DNA of 39,795 bases from contig NZ_SMKH01000034.1 of the NCBI RefSeq assembly GCF_004348515.1, forward strand, positions 1 through 39,795. Direction: 5' to 3'. How positions within the stretch are numbered: the first letter of the stretch is position 1; each line of letters opens with the position of its first letter. The DNA is from Actinomadura sp. KC345 (lineage in GTDB: Bacteria > Actinomycetota > Actinomycetes > Streptosporangiales > Streptosporangiaceae). Shown here one piece after another: positions 24,834 to 32,761 of the stretch. The notes under the pieces were generated by a model. That model worked only from the letters and a program-made list of their open reading frames with translations. It did no database searches and was not told where the DNA came from. The translations under genes and the position numbers were made by a program.

Positions 24834-25637
24834 TCAGAGGCAGCCTTCGAACTGGGGGACGTCGACGTCCGACAGGTCGAGGCCGGACGAGCCGAACCAC
24901 TTGTGCATGAACCTCGACATCGCTCCGGCCTGGTACATCTGGGTGATCGCCTTGTTGAGCGCCTCGCAGCCGCCGGGGTCGCCCTTGCGGATCGCGATGC
25001 CCGTCCGCCGCTCGCCGAAGCGGGAGTTCAGCAGGCGGAAGTCGCCGCCCTGCCGCGTCTTCAGCCCGGCCAGGATCGTGTCGTTGGTCGTGACGGCGTC
25101 GATCCGGCCGTCCCCCAGCATCGTCATGCAGTCGGCGTAGGACCGCGCCGCCACCGGCACGGCCGCGACCTCCCGCTCCACGGTCACCGCCTCCGCCGCC
25201 CCGGAGCCGGTGACGGCGCAGATCTCGCGCTTCTCCAGGTCCTGAACGTTCCGGATGTCGCGCTCGTCGTCCCGCACGAGGATGTCCTGGTACGACAGGA
25301 GGTACGGCCCGGCGAACGCGAGCCGCTGCTTCCACTCCGGCTCCAGCCAGAACGTCAGCACCATGTCGACCTTCCCGGTCTGGAGGAGCCGCTCCCGGTC
25401 GGCCGCCAGCGCGGGGACGAACCGGACCTTCTTCCCCATCCGCTCCGCCAGGTAGCGCGACACGTCCACGTCCAGGCCCTCGAACGTCCCGTCCGCCCGC
25501 CGGAACCCGATCCCCGGCAGGTCCGGCCGCACTCCGGCGACCAATGTGGATTTCGCGAGGATGGACGCCTCCTCCGCGTCCCCGCATCCGGCCAGGGCGA
25601 GGCAGCTCACCAGAGCCGAAGCGACCAAGCGGCGCAT
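24834..25637 (-). CDS. Family 3 extracellular solute-binding lipoprotein
   Basis: The 267-residue protein starts with a lipoprotein signal peptide whose lipobox is LAGC (Cys about 18). A periplasmic-binding-protein type 2 fold of the amino-acid (family 3) class follows: GIGFRRADGTFEGLDVDVSR, AERMGKKVRFVP, LLQTGKVDMVLTFW, SYADCMTMLGDGRIDAVTTN and GIAIRKGDPGGCEAL. These proteins deliver polar amino acids or related ligands to an ABC importer. No permease or ATPase genes lie beside it, so it may serve a remote importer or act as a sensor. ATG 25637 is preferred over ATG 25652, which has its purine-rich site too close. Confidence 0.88.
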   Translation of the reverse strand: MRRLVASALVSCLALAGCGDAEEASILAKSTLVAGVRPDLPGIGFRRADGTFEGLDVDVSRYLAERMGKKVRFVPALAADRERLLQTGKVDMVLTFWLEPEWKQRLAFAGPYLLSYQDILVRDDERDIRNVQDLEKREICAVTGSGAAEAVTVEREVAAVPVAARSYADCMTMLGDGRIDAVTTNDTILAGLKTRQGGDFRLLNSRFGERRTGIAIRKGDPGGCEALNKAITQMYQAGAMSRFMHKWFGSSGLDLSDVDVPQFEGCL

Positions 25638-25791
25638 CCGCGACCCCCGCATCCCTCAGCGCGGCCCTGGTCCCGTCGAACAGGGAGCGCTCGGCACCAA
25701 CGTCGCAGCCCGGTGATCACCCCTCCACCCTCCTGACCACAATCGGCCTGACCGCCACCCATGGCGGCGGTTCCGGTCGCCACCTGGCGCA

Positions 25792-26205
25792 TCAGTCCAT
25801 CGGGAGGTGGCGGAGGGTCGTCAGGTCGGTGAGTGAGCGGTAGTAGCAGGTGGGGCGGGCCTCGCCGGACGGAAGGGTCGTGTGGCAGGCGCCGCCGGTC
25901 GTCCGGTTCACCAGGTAGAGCAGTGAGTTCTGCTCGCAGTTGACGCGGACGTCCACGAGTTCGAGGACGTCCCCCGACGACGCGCCCTTGCGCCACAGCT
26001 CGTTGCGGGACGTCGACCACAGGACGGCGATCCGCTCGTCCAGCGTCGCCTTGAGGGCCTGGTCGTTCGCGTAGCCGATGAACAGGACGTCGCCGCTGCC
26101 CGCGTCCTGCAGGACCACGGGGACGACCCGCGCCCCGGTCGCCGCCACACCGGCGAGCTTGTCGAAGTCCAGGGTGAGCCGGGTGCCTTCTTCGAGTTCG
26201 TTCAC
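25792..26205 (-). CDS. HisI-like (phosphoribosyl-AMP cyclohydrolase-fold) protein lacking the metal aspartates
   Basis: The 137-residue protein aligns with HisI: VVPVVLQDAGSGDVLFIGYA, AVLWSTSRNELWRKGASSGD and ACHT...TCYY. HisI converts PR-AMP to ProFAR in histidine synthesis, using a Mg site of three Asp in the DCDxD motif plus a zinc site. Here that motif reads NCEQN, so all three Asp are changed (Asn, Glu, Asn). The two C-terminal Cys remain but are spaced six residues further apart. No his genes are nearby. It is therefore probably a paralogue with another role. The start GTG 26205 has AGGA upstream. Confidence 0.8.
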   Translation of the reverse strand: MNELEEGTRLTLDFDKLAGVAATGARVVPVVLQDAGSGDVLFIGYANDQALKATLDERIAVLWSTSRNELWRKGASSGDVLELVDVRVNCEQNSLLYLVNRTTGGACHTTLPSGEARPTCYYRSLTDLTTLRHLPMD

Positions 26206-26353
26206 CCGGCCATCCTGCCCTGGACGATCACCCGGCACCGTCGAGTGACACGTCGTCTGCGGAAACGGGGTCGCTTCACGATGTCGTCGAGCAGGTGGGC
26301 AGCCTGCGGCGTGTCGACCACGCTGACCGGCTTGAGCTGGATGTGCTCGCGGG

Positions 26354-26950
26354 TCAGTGCTCCGGCGCGGCGGGGACGGCCAGGATCGACTGGACCGTGG
26401 CGATCACGACGTGGCCGGTCCGCTCCGGCTTGAGGCGCCCGGTCCGGTTCTCTTCCGCGGCACCGTGCAACACGTGCTGGATGACGTTGACCAGCCAGGT
26501 CATCGGCAGATCGGTGCGGAACGCGCCCTGATCCTGGCCTCGGCGGATGAGTTCCTCGACTCGCTCGGCCGGGGCGCCGTGCAACTGGCGGATGCGTCCG
26601 GCCGGAAGGGCGCTCTGGGCCGCCGCCAGCAGCGCCGTGGACTCGGCCACCAGCGACCAGCTCGATTCGAGCAGCCGGCTCAGCGCGTCCCGCGCGTCTC
26701 CGGTGAGGTCGACCCCCGAAAGGATCTCTTCGCCGGTGCGCAGCGCGTCCGCCAGGGCGGCTTCGACCAGCTCCGCCCGGTTGCGGAAGTGGCCGTAGAG
26801 CGTCATCCGGCCCACCCCGGCGGCCTTGGCGATGTCGTCGATGCTCGCGGCCGGATTCTCGCTCAGGCACTCGCGGGCCGCGGAGACGATGCGGGCGATG
26901 CTCCGCTCGGCGTCCGCGCGCCGACGCCGGCCGGATGTGGCGGTAGACAT
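26354..26950 (-). CDS. TetR/AcrR-family repressor
   Basis: The 198-residue protein has an N-terminal TetR DNA-binding domain (IVSAARECLSENPAASIDDI, AKAAGVGRMTLYGHFRNRAE) and an all-helical ligand/dimer domain. Genes of this type repress a divergent exporter until a toxic compound binds. The divergent neighbour is a DHA2-type MFS exporter and twin operators lie between them, which supports that role. The start is ATG 26950. Between its stop and the HisI-like gene (26206-26353) a minus-strand stretch looks partly coding but has no start and is left unannotated. Confidence 0.9.
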   Translation of the reverse strand: MSTATSGRRRRADAERSIARIVSAARECLSENPAASIDDIAKAAGVGRMTLYGHFRNRAELVEAALADALRTGEEILSGVDLTGDARDALSRLLESSWSLVAESTALLAAAQSALPAGRIRQLHGAPAERVEELIRRGQDQGAFRTDLPMTWLVNVIQHVLHGAAEENRTGRLKPERTGHVVIATVQSILAVPAAPEH

Positions 26951-26961
26951 GCCATCACCCT

Positions 26962-27022
26962 AACTCGTACGCCGAAGTACGTGTTACTCTCCCTCCATAA
27001 GTCGTATACCGACGTACGAGTT
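26962..27022. promoter_or_regulatory. Twin 24-bp TetR operator sites
   Basis: Two related 24-bp dyads lie between the divergent TetR and MFS starts. Site 1 is at 26962-26985 (arms AACTCGTAC and GTACGTGTT). Site 2 is at 26999-27022 (arms AAGTCGTAT and GTACGAGTT). They are 37 bases apart start to start. The MFS ribosome-binding site follows site 2 immediately. Confidence 0.75.
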
Positions 27023-27034
27023 AAGGAGATCACG

Positions 27035-28423
27035 ATGACCGAGGACGTCCACGACAAGGCCGAGCGGAACGGCTCGCCGCACCCGCTGCGGTGGCGCATC
27101 CTGGGGTTCCTGGGCGTGGCCCAGCTCATGCTGATCCTCGACGTCACCGTCGTGGCCATCGCGCTGCCCAACATCGAGGCCGACCTGGACCTGGGCCGCC
27201 AGGCCGTCACCTGGACGGTCAGCGCCTACACGCTGACGTTCGGCGGCCTCATGCTCCTCGGCGGACGGGCCGCCGACCTGATCGGCGCCAAGCGGGTCGT
27301 CCTCGCCGGCCTGCTGATCTTCACGGCGGCGTCGCTGGTGACCGGATTCGCCGGCTCGGCCGCCCTGCTCCTGGGCGGCCGCATCGCGCAGGGACTCGGC
27401 GCGGCACTGATGTCCCCGGCGGCCCTGTCGCTCGTCGTGCACCTGTTCGACGGCGACGAGCGGAACAAGGCGCTCGGTGTCTGGTCCGCGCTCGGGGGCG
27501 GCGGCGCGGCCCTCGGCGTACTCCTGGGCGGGCTGCTCACGGCGGGCCCCGGCTGGCCCTGGGTCTTCTACGTCAACGTGCCCATCGGGCTCGTCATCCT
27601 CGCCGCCCTCGCCCGGATGCTGCCGCGGCAGACGGCGACCGCACCACGTCCCCGCCTGGACGTCCTGGGCGCGCTGCTGGTCACGGCCTCGTCCGCCGCG
27701 CTGATCTACGCGTTCATCCGCGCGGGAGACGACGGCTGGCTCACCATCGCGACCGCCGCGCTCGTGCTGCTCGCCGCAGTCGGATACGTGGCGTTCGTGG
27801 TCAGGCAGAAGACCGCCAAGTCGCCCATGATGGACGTCGCGCTGCTGGTCCGGCGCCCGGTGGCCACCGGCACGTTCCTGATCCTGATGGCGACCGCCCT
27901 GATGATCGCGGTGTTCTTCCTGGGCACCTTCTACTTCCAGCACGCGGAGGACTTCAACGCCCTCCAGACCGGCCTGCTGTTCCTGCCGGTCGCGATCGCG
28001 ACGATGCTCGGAGCCAACCTCACCGGCCGGGCGATCGCCACGACGGGCGCACGCCGCCTCGCCGTGACCGGCCTGGTGACCGCCGCGCTCGGCATGGCCG
28101 TCCCCGCCGTCTCGATGCACCCGGCGACCGTGGTGGCCGGCACCGCCATCGCGGGCGCCGGGACGGGAGCGATGTTCGTCGTCGCCTCGGCAACGGCTCT
28201 CGGGCAGGTAGCCCCCCACGAGTCCGGCATCGCGTCCGGCATCGTCAGCACGTTCCACGAGTTCGGCGCGTCCATCGGAGCCGCCGTCATCTCCAGCGTC
28301 GCCGCGGCCAGCCTCGTCGGCGACACCCTCTCCGGCTTCACGAACGGCTTCGTCCTCGCCGCGGTCGCCGCCGCCGTCTCAGCCGTGGCCGCCGCCGCCC
28401 TGACACCCGGCCGCGAACGGTGA
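27035..28423 (+). CDS. MFS drug exporter of the DHA2 (14-helix) family
   Basis: The 462-residue protein has about 14 hydrophobic segments. It carries DHA2 landmarks: the first-helix motif LMLILDVTVVAIALPNIEADL, with LDxTVVNVALP-like spacing, GGRAADLIGAKRV in loop 2-3, and a motif C equivalent (LGGGGAALGVLLGG). It most likely exports drugs or a secondary metabolite using proton motive force. AAGGAG lies 8 bases before ATG 27035. It is divergent from its probable TetR repressor and convergent with the ABC permease gene, with 1 base between the stops. Confidence 0.93.
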   Translation: MTEDVHDKAERNGSPHPLRWRILGFLGVAQLMLILDVTVVAIALPNIEADLDLGRQAVTWTVSAYTLTFGGLMLLGGRAADLIGAKRVVLAGLLIFTAASLVTGFAGSAALLLGGRIAQGLGAALMSPAALSLVVHLFDGDERNKALGVWSALGGGGAALGVLLGGLLTAGPGWPWVFYVNVPIGLVILAALARMLPRQTATAPRPRLDVLGALLVTASSAALIYAFIRAGDDGWLTIATAALVLLAAVGYVAFVVRQKTAKSPMMDVALLVRRPVATGTFLILMATALMIAVFFLGTFYFQHAEDFNALQTGLLFLPVAIATMLGANLTGRAIATTGARRLAVTGLVTAALGMAVPAVSMHPATVVAGTAIAGAGTGAMFVVASATALGQVAPHESGIASGIVSTFHEFGASIGAAVISSVAAASLVGDTLSGFTNGFVLAAVAAAVSAVAAAALTPGRER

Positions 28424-28424
28424 T

Positions 28425-29186
28425 CTAGGCGATTCTGCGGTGATAGGTGACCATCGCGAACGCGTACCCGACGATGAGAACGCCGAGGCACCAGGCGAGG
28501 GCGGTCCAGATGCCGGTCCCGACGGGCTGCTCCGTGAGCAGGTCGCGGATCGTGTTGACGATGGACGTCACCGGCTGGTGCTCGGCGAACGCCCGCACCG
28601 GGCCGGGCATGGTGCCGGTGGGCACGAAGGCCGAGCTGATGAACGGCAGGAAGATGAGCGGGTAGGAGAACGCACTCGCGCCGTCGGGGGACTTGGCGGA
28701 CAGGCCGGGGATGACCGCGATCCACGTCAACGTCAGGGTGAACAGGATCAGGATGCCGGCGACCGCGAGCAATGCCGCCATTCCCGCCCCCGAACGGAAG
28801 CCCATGAGGAGGGCGACGAGCACGACGACCACGAGCGAGATCATGTTGGCGACCAGCGAGGTCAGCACGTGGGCCCACAGGAAGGACGACCGCGCGATCG
28901 GCAGGGACTGGAAACGTGCGAAGACGCCGCCCTGCAGATCCTGGAAGAGCCGGAACGCGGTGTAGGAGATGCCCGAAGCGATCGTGATGAGCAGGATGCC
29001 GGGCAGCAGGTAGTTCACGTACGATCCCGACCCGGGCTTGATCGCGCCGCCGAACACGTAGACGAACAGCAGCATGAAGGCGATCGGCATGATCGTGGTC
29101 GTGATGATGGTGTCCGGGCTGCGCATGATGTGGCGCAGCGACCGCTGAAGCAGGACGGCGGTGTCGCCGAGGAAACGCTTGTTCAT
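28425..29186 (-). CDS. ABC-2 type permease (DrrB-like)
   Basis: The 253-residue integral membrane protein has six hydrophobic segments and the ABC-2 family signature around YLLPGILLITIASGISYTAF and LPFISSAFVPTGTMPGPV. It forms the channel half of an exporter of the daunorubicin-resistance (DrrAB) type. Its ATG overlaps the ATPase stop by four bases (ATGA). It is the last gene of a five-gene minus-strand operon. The substrate cannot be told from sequence. Confidence 0.92.
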   Translation of the reverse strand: MNKRFLGDTAVLLQRSLRHIMRSPDTIITTTIMPIAFMLLFVYVFGGAIKPGSGSYVNYLLPGILLITIASGISYTAFRLFQDLQGGVFARFQSLPIARSSFLWAHVLTSLVANMISLVVVVLVALLMGFRSGAGMAALLAVAGILILFTLTLTWIAVIPGLSAKSPDGASAFSYPLIFLPFISSAFVPTGTMPGPVRAFAEHQPVTSIVNTIRDLLTEQPVGTGIWTALAWCLGVLIVGYAFAMVTYHRRIA

Positions 29187-30040
29187 GACCGCCCCTCGCT
29201 CGTCGTGCGGACGCTGCGGTCGTCGCCGACGCCGCCCTTGCCGTCGCCGCCGACGCCGCCCTTGCCGTCGCCGCCGACGCCGCCCTTACCGTCGCCGCCG
29301 ACGATGGCCAAGAAAACGTCCTCAAGGGACGGCTGCCTCTCGACGTACTCGACCTCAGCGGGCGGGAGCAGCCGCCTGAGTTCGGCGAGGGTTCCGTTCA
29401 CGATGATCCGGCCCTGGTGGAGGATCGCGATGCGGTCGGCGAGTTGCTCGGCCTCGTCCAGATACTGCGTCGTGAGCAGCACCGTCGTGCCGCGCCCGGC
29501 GAGGTCCCTGACGGCCTGCCACACCTCGATGCGTGCCTGGGGATCGAGCCCTGTCGTCGGCTCGTCGAGGAAGATCACCGGCGGATTCCCGATGAGGCTC
29601 ATCGCGATGTCGAGGCGGCGGCGCATGCCGCCCGAATACGTCGACACCCTCCGCGAGGCCGCGCCGGTCAGCGAGAAGCGGCCGAGCAGGTCGTCCGCGA
29701 TGCCGCCCGGGTCCTTGAGGTGGCGCAACCGGGCGATCAACACGAGGTTCTCCCGCCCGGTGAGGATCTCGTCGACGGCCGCGAACTGCCCGGTGAGGCT
29801 GATGGACTCGCGCACGTCTTCCGGTCGCGCGGCGACATCGAAGCCGTTGACTCCGGCGGTCCCCGCGTCGGACTTGAGCAGCGTGGACAGGATGTTCACG
29901 ACCGTGGTCTTGCCGGCGCCGTTGGAGCCGAGCAGGGCGAAGATGCTGCCCGGCGCCACACCGAAGTCCACGCCGCGCAGCACGCGCAGCTCTTTGTAGG
30001 ACTTCTCAAGACCCTGCACATGGATCGCATACGTCGTCAT
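29183..30040 (-). CDS. ABC transporter ATPase (DrrA-like) with Gly-Asp-Lys repeat tail
   Basis: The 285-residue protein is the ATPase of a DrrAB-type exporter. It has Walker A GSNGAGKTT (about 38-46), the signature YSGGMRRRLDIAMSL, Walker B PPVIFLDEPTTGLDPQAR and the switch His region changed to Gln (LTTQYLDEAEQL, usual in this subfamily). The C-terminal DrrA extension includes EYVERQPSLEDVFLAI. It ends with three copies of GGDGKGGV, encoded by a 24-base tandem repeat. The start ATG 30040 has GGGAGAA upstream. The usual function is export of hydrophobic drugs or lipids. Confidence 0.92.
   Translation of the reverse strand: MTTYAIHVQGLEKSYKELRVLRGVDFGVAPGSIFALLGSNGAGKTTVVNILSTLLKSDAGTAGVNGFDVAARPEDVRESISLTGQFAAVDEILTGRENLVLIARLRHLKDPGGIADDLLGRFSLTGAASRRVSTYSGGMRRRLDIAMSLIGNPPVIFLDEPTTGLDPQARIEVWQAVRDLAGRGTTVLLTTQYLDEAEQLADRIAILHQGRIIVNGTLAELRRLLPPAEVEYVERQPSLEDVFLAIVGGDGKGGVGGDGKGGVGGDGKGGVGDDRSVRTTSEGRS
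29226..29297 (-). repeat. Three tandem 24-bp units in the ABC ATPase gene
   Basis: A 24-base unit is repeated three times (29226-29249, 29250-29273, 29274-29297) with one substitution in the last copy. It encodes GGDGKGGV repeats near the C-terminus. The length is a multiple of three, so copy-number change would keep the frame. Confidence 0.85.
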
Positions 30041-30060
30041 CGGGTTCTCCCGTTGCGGGA

Positions 30061-30492
30061 TCATTCGCAGAACACCTGCACCTTCGCGTCGGCGTCGTCG
30101 ACGTCGAGGGTGAGGTCGTCGAGCTGATCGACGAGGTCCTCGATGTGCTGCGGCTTGAGCTCGGTGAGGTCGATCGGTATCCCGGACTTGTCCAGCTCCG
30201 CGTTGACCTTGACGAGCGCCTGCGGAGGGACGAGGCTCGCGAGCCGGACCCCGGCGCGCAGCAGTTGCAGCGGGATCCGCATGTTGACCCGGCCTGGTCC
30301 GTCGCCGCCGGTGTCGTCCGACCAGCTGACCATCACGCGCAGATACTTGGGACGGGGTTTCGGGCGGGACGCGACCGTCGGCGGCGACTCGGGCTGTTGT
30401 CTTTCGAGGGCGTCGATCAGCCGCTCGGCCTCGTCCGCGGTGATCTTCCCCTCGGCCAGCATCTCCAGGATCTGGCGGCGCTGCTCGTTCAA
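30061..30492 (-). CDS. SHOCT-like domain protein of the DUF2089/ABC operon
   Basis: The 143-residue cytoplasmic protein starts at TTG 30492, with GGAGAGG just upstream. The N-terminal 30 residues (RQILEMLAEGKITADEAERL, IDALERQ) form the SHOCT-like helical hairpin. After a Pro-rich linker comes a domain with YLRVMVSWSDDTGGDGPGRV, MRIPLQLLRAGVRLASLVP and the Asp-rich strand DDLTLDVDDADAKVQVFCE. This fits proteins found beside DUF2089 and ABC-2 genes in many bacteria. The biochemical role is unknown. It lies 17 bases after the small membrane gene and 20 bases before the ATPase gene, so it is in the same operon. Confidence 0.78.
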   Translation of the reverse strand: MNEQRRQILEMLAEGKITADEAERLIDALERQQPESPPTVASRPKPRPKYLRVMVSWSDDTGGDGPGRVNMRIPLQLLRAGVRLASLVPPQALVKVNAELDKSGIPIDLTELKPQHIEDLVDQLDDLTLDVDDADAKVQVFCE

Positions 30493-30509
30493 TTGCCTCT
30501 CCTCGCTTA

Positions 30510-30770
30510 CTATCTGACGCTCACCAGCACGGCCGTCCGGCCCTGTTCGATCTCGATGCGGGCACCGGGCAGCGCCCACAGCAGTTCCCCCGTGCCGCGC
30601 AGTGCCCCCATCGGGCTCACCCGGAAGACCAGGCATGCGACCAGTCCGGCCGGCACGGCGAACACCAGCAGCGGTGACAGCACCAGCAGCATCGGCACGA
30701 CGGGGACGTACAGCCGCAGCCGGCGGCCGCCGCGGTGGCGGTGGCTCACCGTCACCAGTTGCGGGACCAT
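30510..30770 (-). CDS. Small membrane protein of the DUF2089/ABC operon
   Basis: The 86-residue protein has a basic N-terminus (VSHRHRGGRRLRLYVP), then one long or two close hydrophobic segments (VVPMLLVLSPLLVFAVPAGLV and on). It ends with a short soluble tail (IEIEQGRTAVLVSVR). Its ATG overlaps the stop of the DUF2089 gene (TGATG), so the two are translationally coupled. No family is recognised. Context suggests it tethers or signals for the DUF2089 and SHOCT-like proteins at the membrane. Confidence 0.75.
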   Translation of the reverse strand: MVPQLVTVSHRHRGGRRLRLYVPVVPMLLVLSPLLVFAVPAGLVACLVFRVSPMGALRGTGELLWALPGARIEIEQGRTAVLVSVR

Positions 30771-31129
30771 CAGGACCCCTCCAGCGCGGCCAGCGCCTCC
30801 CGGGCGCTGATCTCCCCTCGCCGCAAGCGGTCGACGACGTCGGCACCGGTGGGCGCCGGGTCGACGTCGACGAAGTCGAGGTGCCCCGCGATCCGGTTCA
30901 GCCGGGACTTGATCGTCGGGTAGCTCACCCCGAAGATCCGCTCCATCTCCTTGATCGAGCCGTGCGACCGCACGAACGCGGCAACGAACACCTGATCGTC
31001 GACACCGAGCTGAGCGAGTTGCGGCGGCTCGAACTCCCCCTCGACCACGACACCGCTGTCGGCCAGCCTGACCCGCTCGACCACGAACGGCTGTCCGCGC
31101 GTCAGGTCCGTCAACTGCTGCCACTCCAC
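30770..31129 (-). CDS. DUF2089-family protein with helix-turn-helix
   Basis: The 119-residue protein matches the DUF2089 pattern: VEWQQLTDLTRGQPFVVERV, VVEGEFEPPQLAQLGVDDQ, then FVAAFVRSHGSIKEMERIFG and VSYPTIKSRLNRIAGHLDFV, a clear sigma-region-4-like helix-turn-helix. The C-terminal helix (RRGEISAREALAAL) resembles the SHOCT-like hairpin of the downstream protein. It is likely a DNA-binding regulator of its own operon. GTG 31129 is preferred, preceded by GGGGGCGAAGG; the longer frame from 31153 adds only unconserved residues. An AT-rich region with TAGATACT (minus strand) lies upstream and probably holds the operon promoter. Confidence 0.85.
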   Translation of the reverse strand: MEWQQLTDLTRGQPFVVERVRLADSGVVVEGEFEPPQLAQLGVDDQVFVAAFVRSHGSIKEMERIFGVSYPTIKSRLNRIAGHLDFVDVDPAPTGADVVDRLRRGEISAREALAALEGS

Positions 31130-31359
31130 CCTTCGCCCCCTCACTCTCGGCAACCTGCCCGAAGGCGACAGTATCTAGATCTTCTTAAGCAAGCAAGGCA
31201 ACTATCTTGATTTTCTCAATCTGCCCTTCAATATTCTGGATAGGCGACCCTCGATCCATGTCCCGAGGCGGCCAGTGCGCCGGCGTCCGTGCGGTGCGCG
31301 AAACAGCGCGGGCGCCGCTGGTGGTGGAGGTAGATCCAGCACGGGCTAGTGTGAGTGCC

Positions 31360-31860
31360 GTGTCCGGACTCGAAGACCGGTTCTTCGCTGCGGTGGCGGC
31401 GCGCGACCTGGTCCGCCCAAGTGTGCGGGCGCTCGTCGTGCATGACGGCAGCGTTCTCGTGCAGCGCCCCGCGGACTCTGCCCCGGGTGGCGGCTACGCG
31501 TTCATCGGCGGCGAGTACGAGAGTGGCGACAGCTTCGAGAGTCGGCTGCGAAAGGAGATCGAGGAGGAGACGACCGCCCGCTTGGTCTCCTGGCGCTACC
31601 TGTTCGTGGTTGAGAACCGCTTCGTCCATGCCGGTCACCGCGTCCACGCCCTGGAGCACTACGTGCTGGCGACCCTCGACACCACCGACGTGAAGAGCCG
31701 CGAAGGGCACATCGTGCAGGAGTGGCTCCCTCTCGACGCACTGGGGTCGGCCGATCTGCGGCCCTTCGCGGTGCGCGATGTGCTCGCCAACGGGCACCTT
31801 GAGCAGGTGCGCCATCTGGTCGTGGACGGCTTGTCGGAGACGCCGGATATCGGAGGGTGA
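31360..31860 (+). CDS. Nudix hydrolase
   Basis: The 166-residue protein has a Nudix fold with the box in a slightly divergent form: GGEYESGD, then RKEIEEETTA, so Lys replaces the first Arg and Thr replaces the final Gly of GX5EX7REUXEEXGU. The metal-binding Glu residues are present. It would hydrolyse a nucleoside diphosphate linked to another group; the substrate is unknown. GTG 31360 begins the conserved part (SGLEDRFFAAVAARDLVRPS); ATG 31258 and GTG 31351 are alternatives. It overlaps or abuts the downstream acetyltransferase, so the two form an operon. Confidence 0.85.
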   Translation: MSGLEDRFFAAVAARDLVRPSVRALVVHDGSVLVQRPADSAPGGGYAFIGGEYESGDSFESRLRKEIEEETTARLVSWRYLFVVENRFVHAGHRVHALEHYVLATLDTTDVKSREGHIVQEWLPLDALGSADLRPFAVRDVLANGHLEQVRHLVVDGLSETPDIGG

Positions 31861-31862
31861 CG

Positions 31863-32339
31863 ATGAACGTGAGGCCCGCCCGCTCCGCCGACCTCCCAAG
31901 GCTGGCACCGCTGTGGCGGGCGGCCTGGCTGGACGGCCACGAGGGCCACGTCCCCCAGGAGTTGATGGACGAACGCGGCCCCGACCACTTCGCCGTCCAC
32001 GCCGAGAGGCACTTGCACACGACCCTGGTCGCGACCGACCCGGACGATCGCCTCCTCGGCCTGATCATCCTCGGGGACGACGACGGGGAGGTCATCCAAC
32101 TGGCCGTAGACGCCTCAGCCCGCGGCCAAGGCGTCGGCGGCGCCCTCCTGAAAGCCGCAGAGAACCGCTTCAGGGGACGGCACCCGCAGACATGGCTCGC
32201 GGTCGTCCCCGGCAACACCCGTGCCCGCCGCTTCTACGAACACCACGGCTGGCGCGACACCGGCCCCCTCACCTACCAGGCCCCCACCTCAACCGGCACA
32301 GTCCCCGTCCCGGTCCACCGCTACGTCAAAGACCTCTGA
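31863..32339 (+). CDS. GNAT-family N-acetyltransferase
   Basis: A complete 158-residue GNAT fold. It has VRPARSADLPRLAPLWRAAW at the start, strand beta-4 IQLAVDASARGQGVGGALLK with the acetyl-CoA-binding R/Q-x-x-G-x-G/A loop (RGQGVG), and NTRARRFYEHHGWRDTG near the C-terminus. It transfers an acetyl group from acetyl-CoA to an amine that cannot be predicted. GGAGGG lies 7 bases before ATG 31863, which starts 3 bases after the Nudix stop. Confidence 0.9.
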   Translation: MNVRPARSADLPRLAPLWRAAWLDGHEGHVPQELMDERGPDHFAVHAERHLHTTLVATDPDDRLLGLIILGDDDGEVIQLAVDASARGQGVGGALLKAAENRFRGRHPQTWLAVVPGNTRARRFYEHHGWRDTGPLTYQAPTSTGTVPVPVHRYVKDL

Positions 32340-32377
32340 CACCGCCGACTGTTCACCCGCGGGCGGCGACGAGGGTC

Positions 32378-32761
32378 GTGGGGGACGGCGTCGGCTACCT
32401 GCTCAAAGACCAGGTGGTCGACGCCGCGGACTTCGTCGCCGCACTGCGCCATGTCCTGGGCGGCGGCACCGTGGTGGACCCACAGGTCATCCGCCAGCTC
32501 ATCGGCCGCCGCCGGGATCCCTTGGCCTCGCTGTCCCCGCGCGAGCACGAGGTGCTCGCACTCATCGCCGAAGGGCATTCCAACGCCGCCATCGCCCGGC
32601 GGCTGGCCGTCGCGGACGCGACCGTGGGCAAGCACGTCCGCAGCATCGTCACGAAGCTCGACCTGCCCCAGACCGACGACACCCACCACCGCAGAGTCCT
32701 CGCCGTCCTGACCTACCTCCGCGGCCGGCCCACCGACCCGGGCCCTACGCGCCCCTCTTGA
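32378..32761 (+). pseudogene. 5'-truncated LuxR/NarL-type response regulator
   Basis: The frame begins inside the last part of a receiver domain (VGDGVGYLLKDQVVDAADFV, where GYLLKD is the usual end of NarL receivers). It then has an intact LuxR-type HTH (LSPREHEVLALIAEGHSNAA, IARRLAVADATVGKHVRSIV). The phospho-accepting Asp and the first 90 or so residues are missing; upstream sequence belongs to the GNAT gene, which ends 38 bases before. A GTG at 32378 could allow a 127-residue DNA-binding fragment. The 3' end overlaps the convergent DUF397 gene by 17 bases. Confidence 0.75.

Noticed and set aside
26206..26353. Coding-like minus-strand stretch (REHIQLKPVSVVDTPQAAHL) between TetR and the HisI-like gene
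   Set aside because: It has no start, is under 50 codons and is not recognisable. It may be a remnant, but the evidence is too thin for a feature.
29226..29297. CRISPR-like array
   Set aside because: The three 24-bp units are contiguous without spacers and lie inside a coding sequence.
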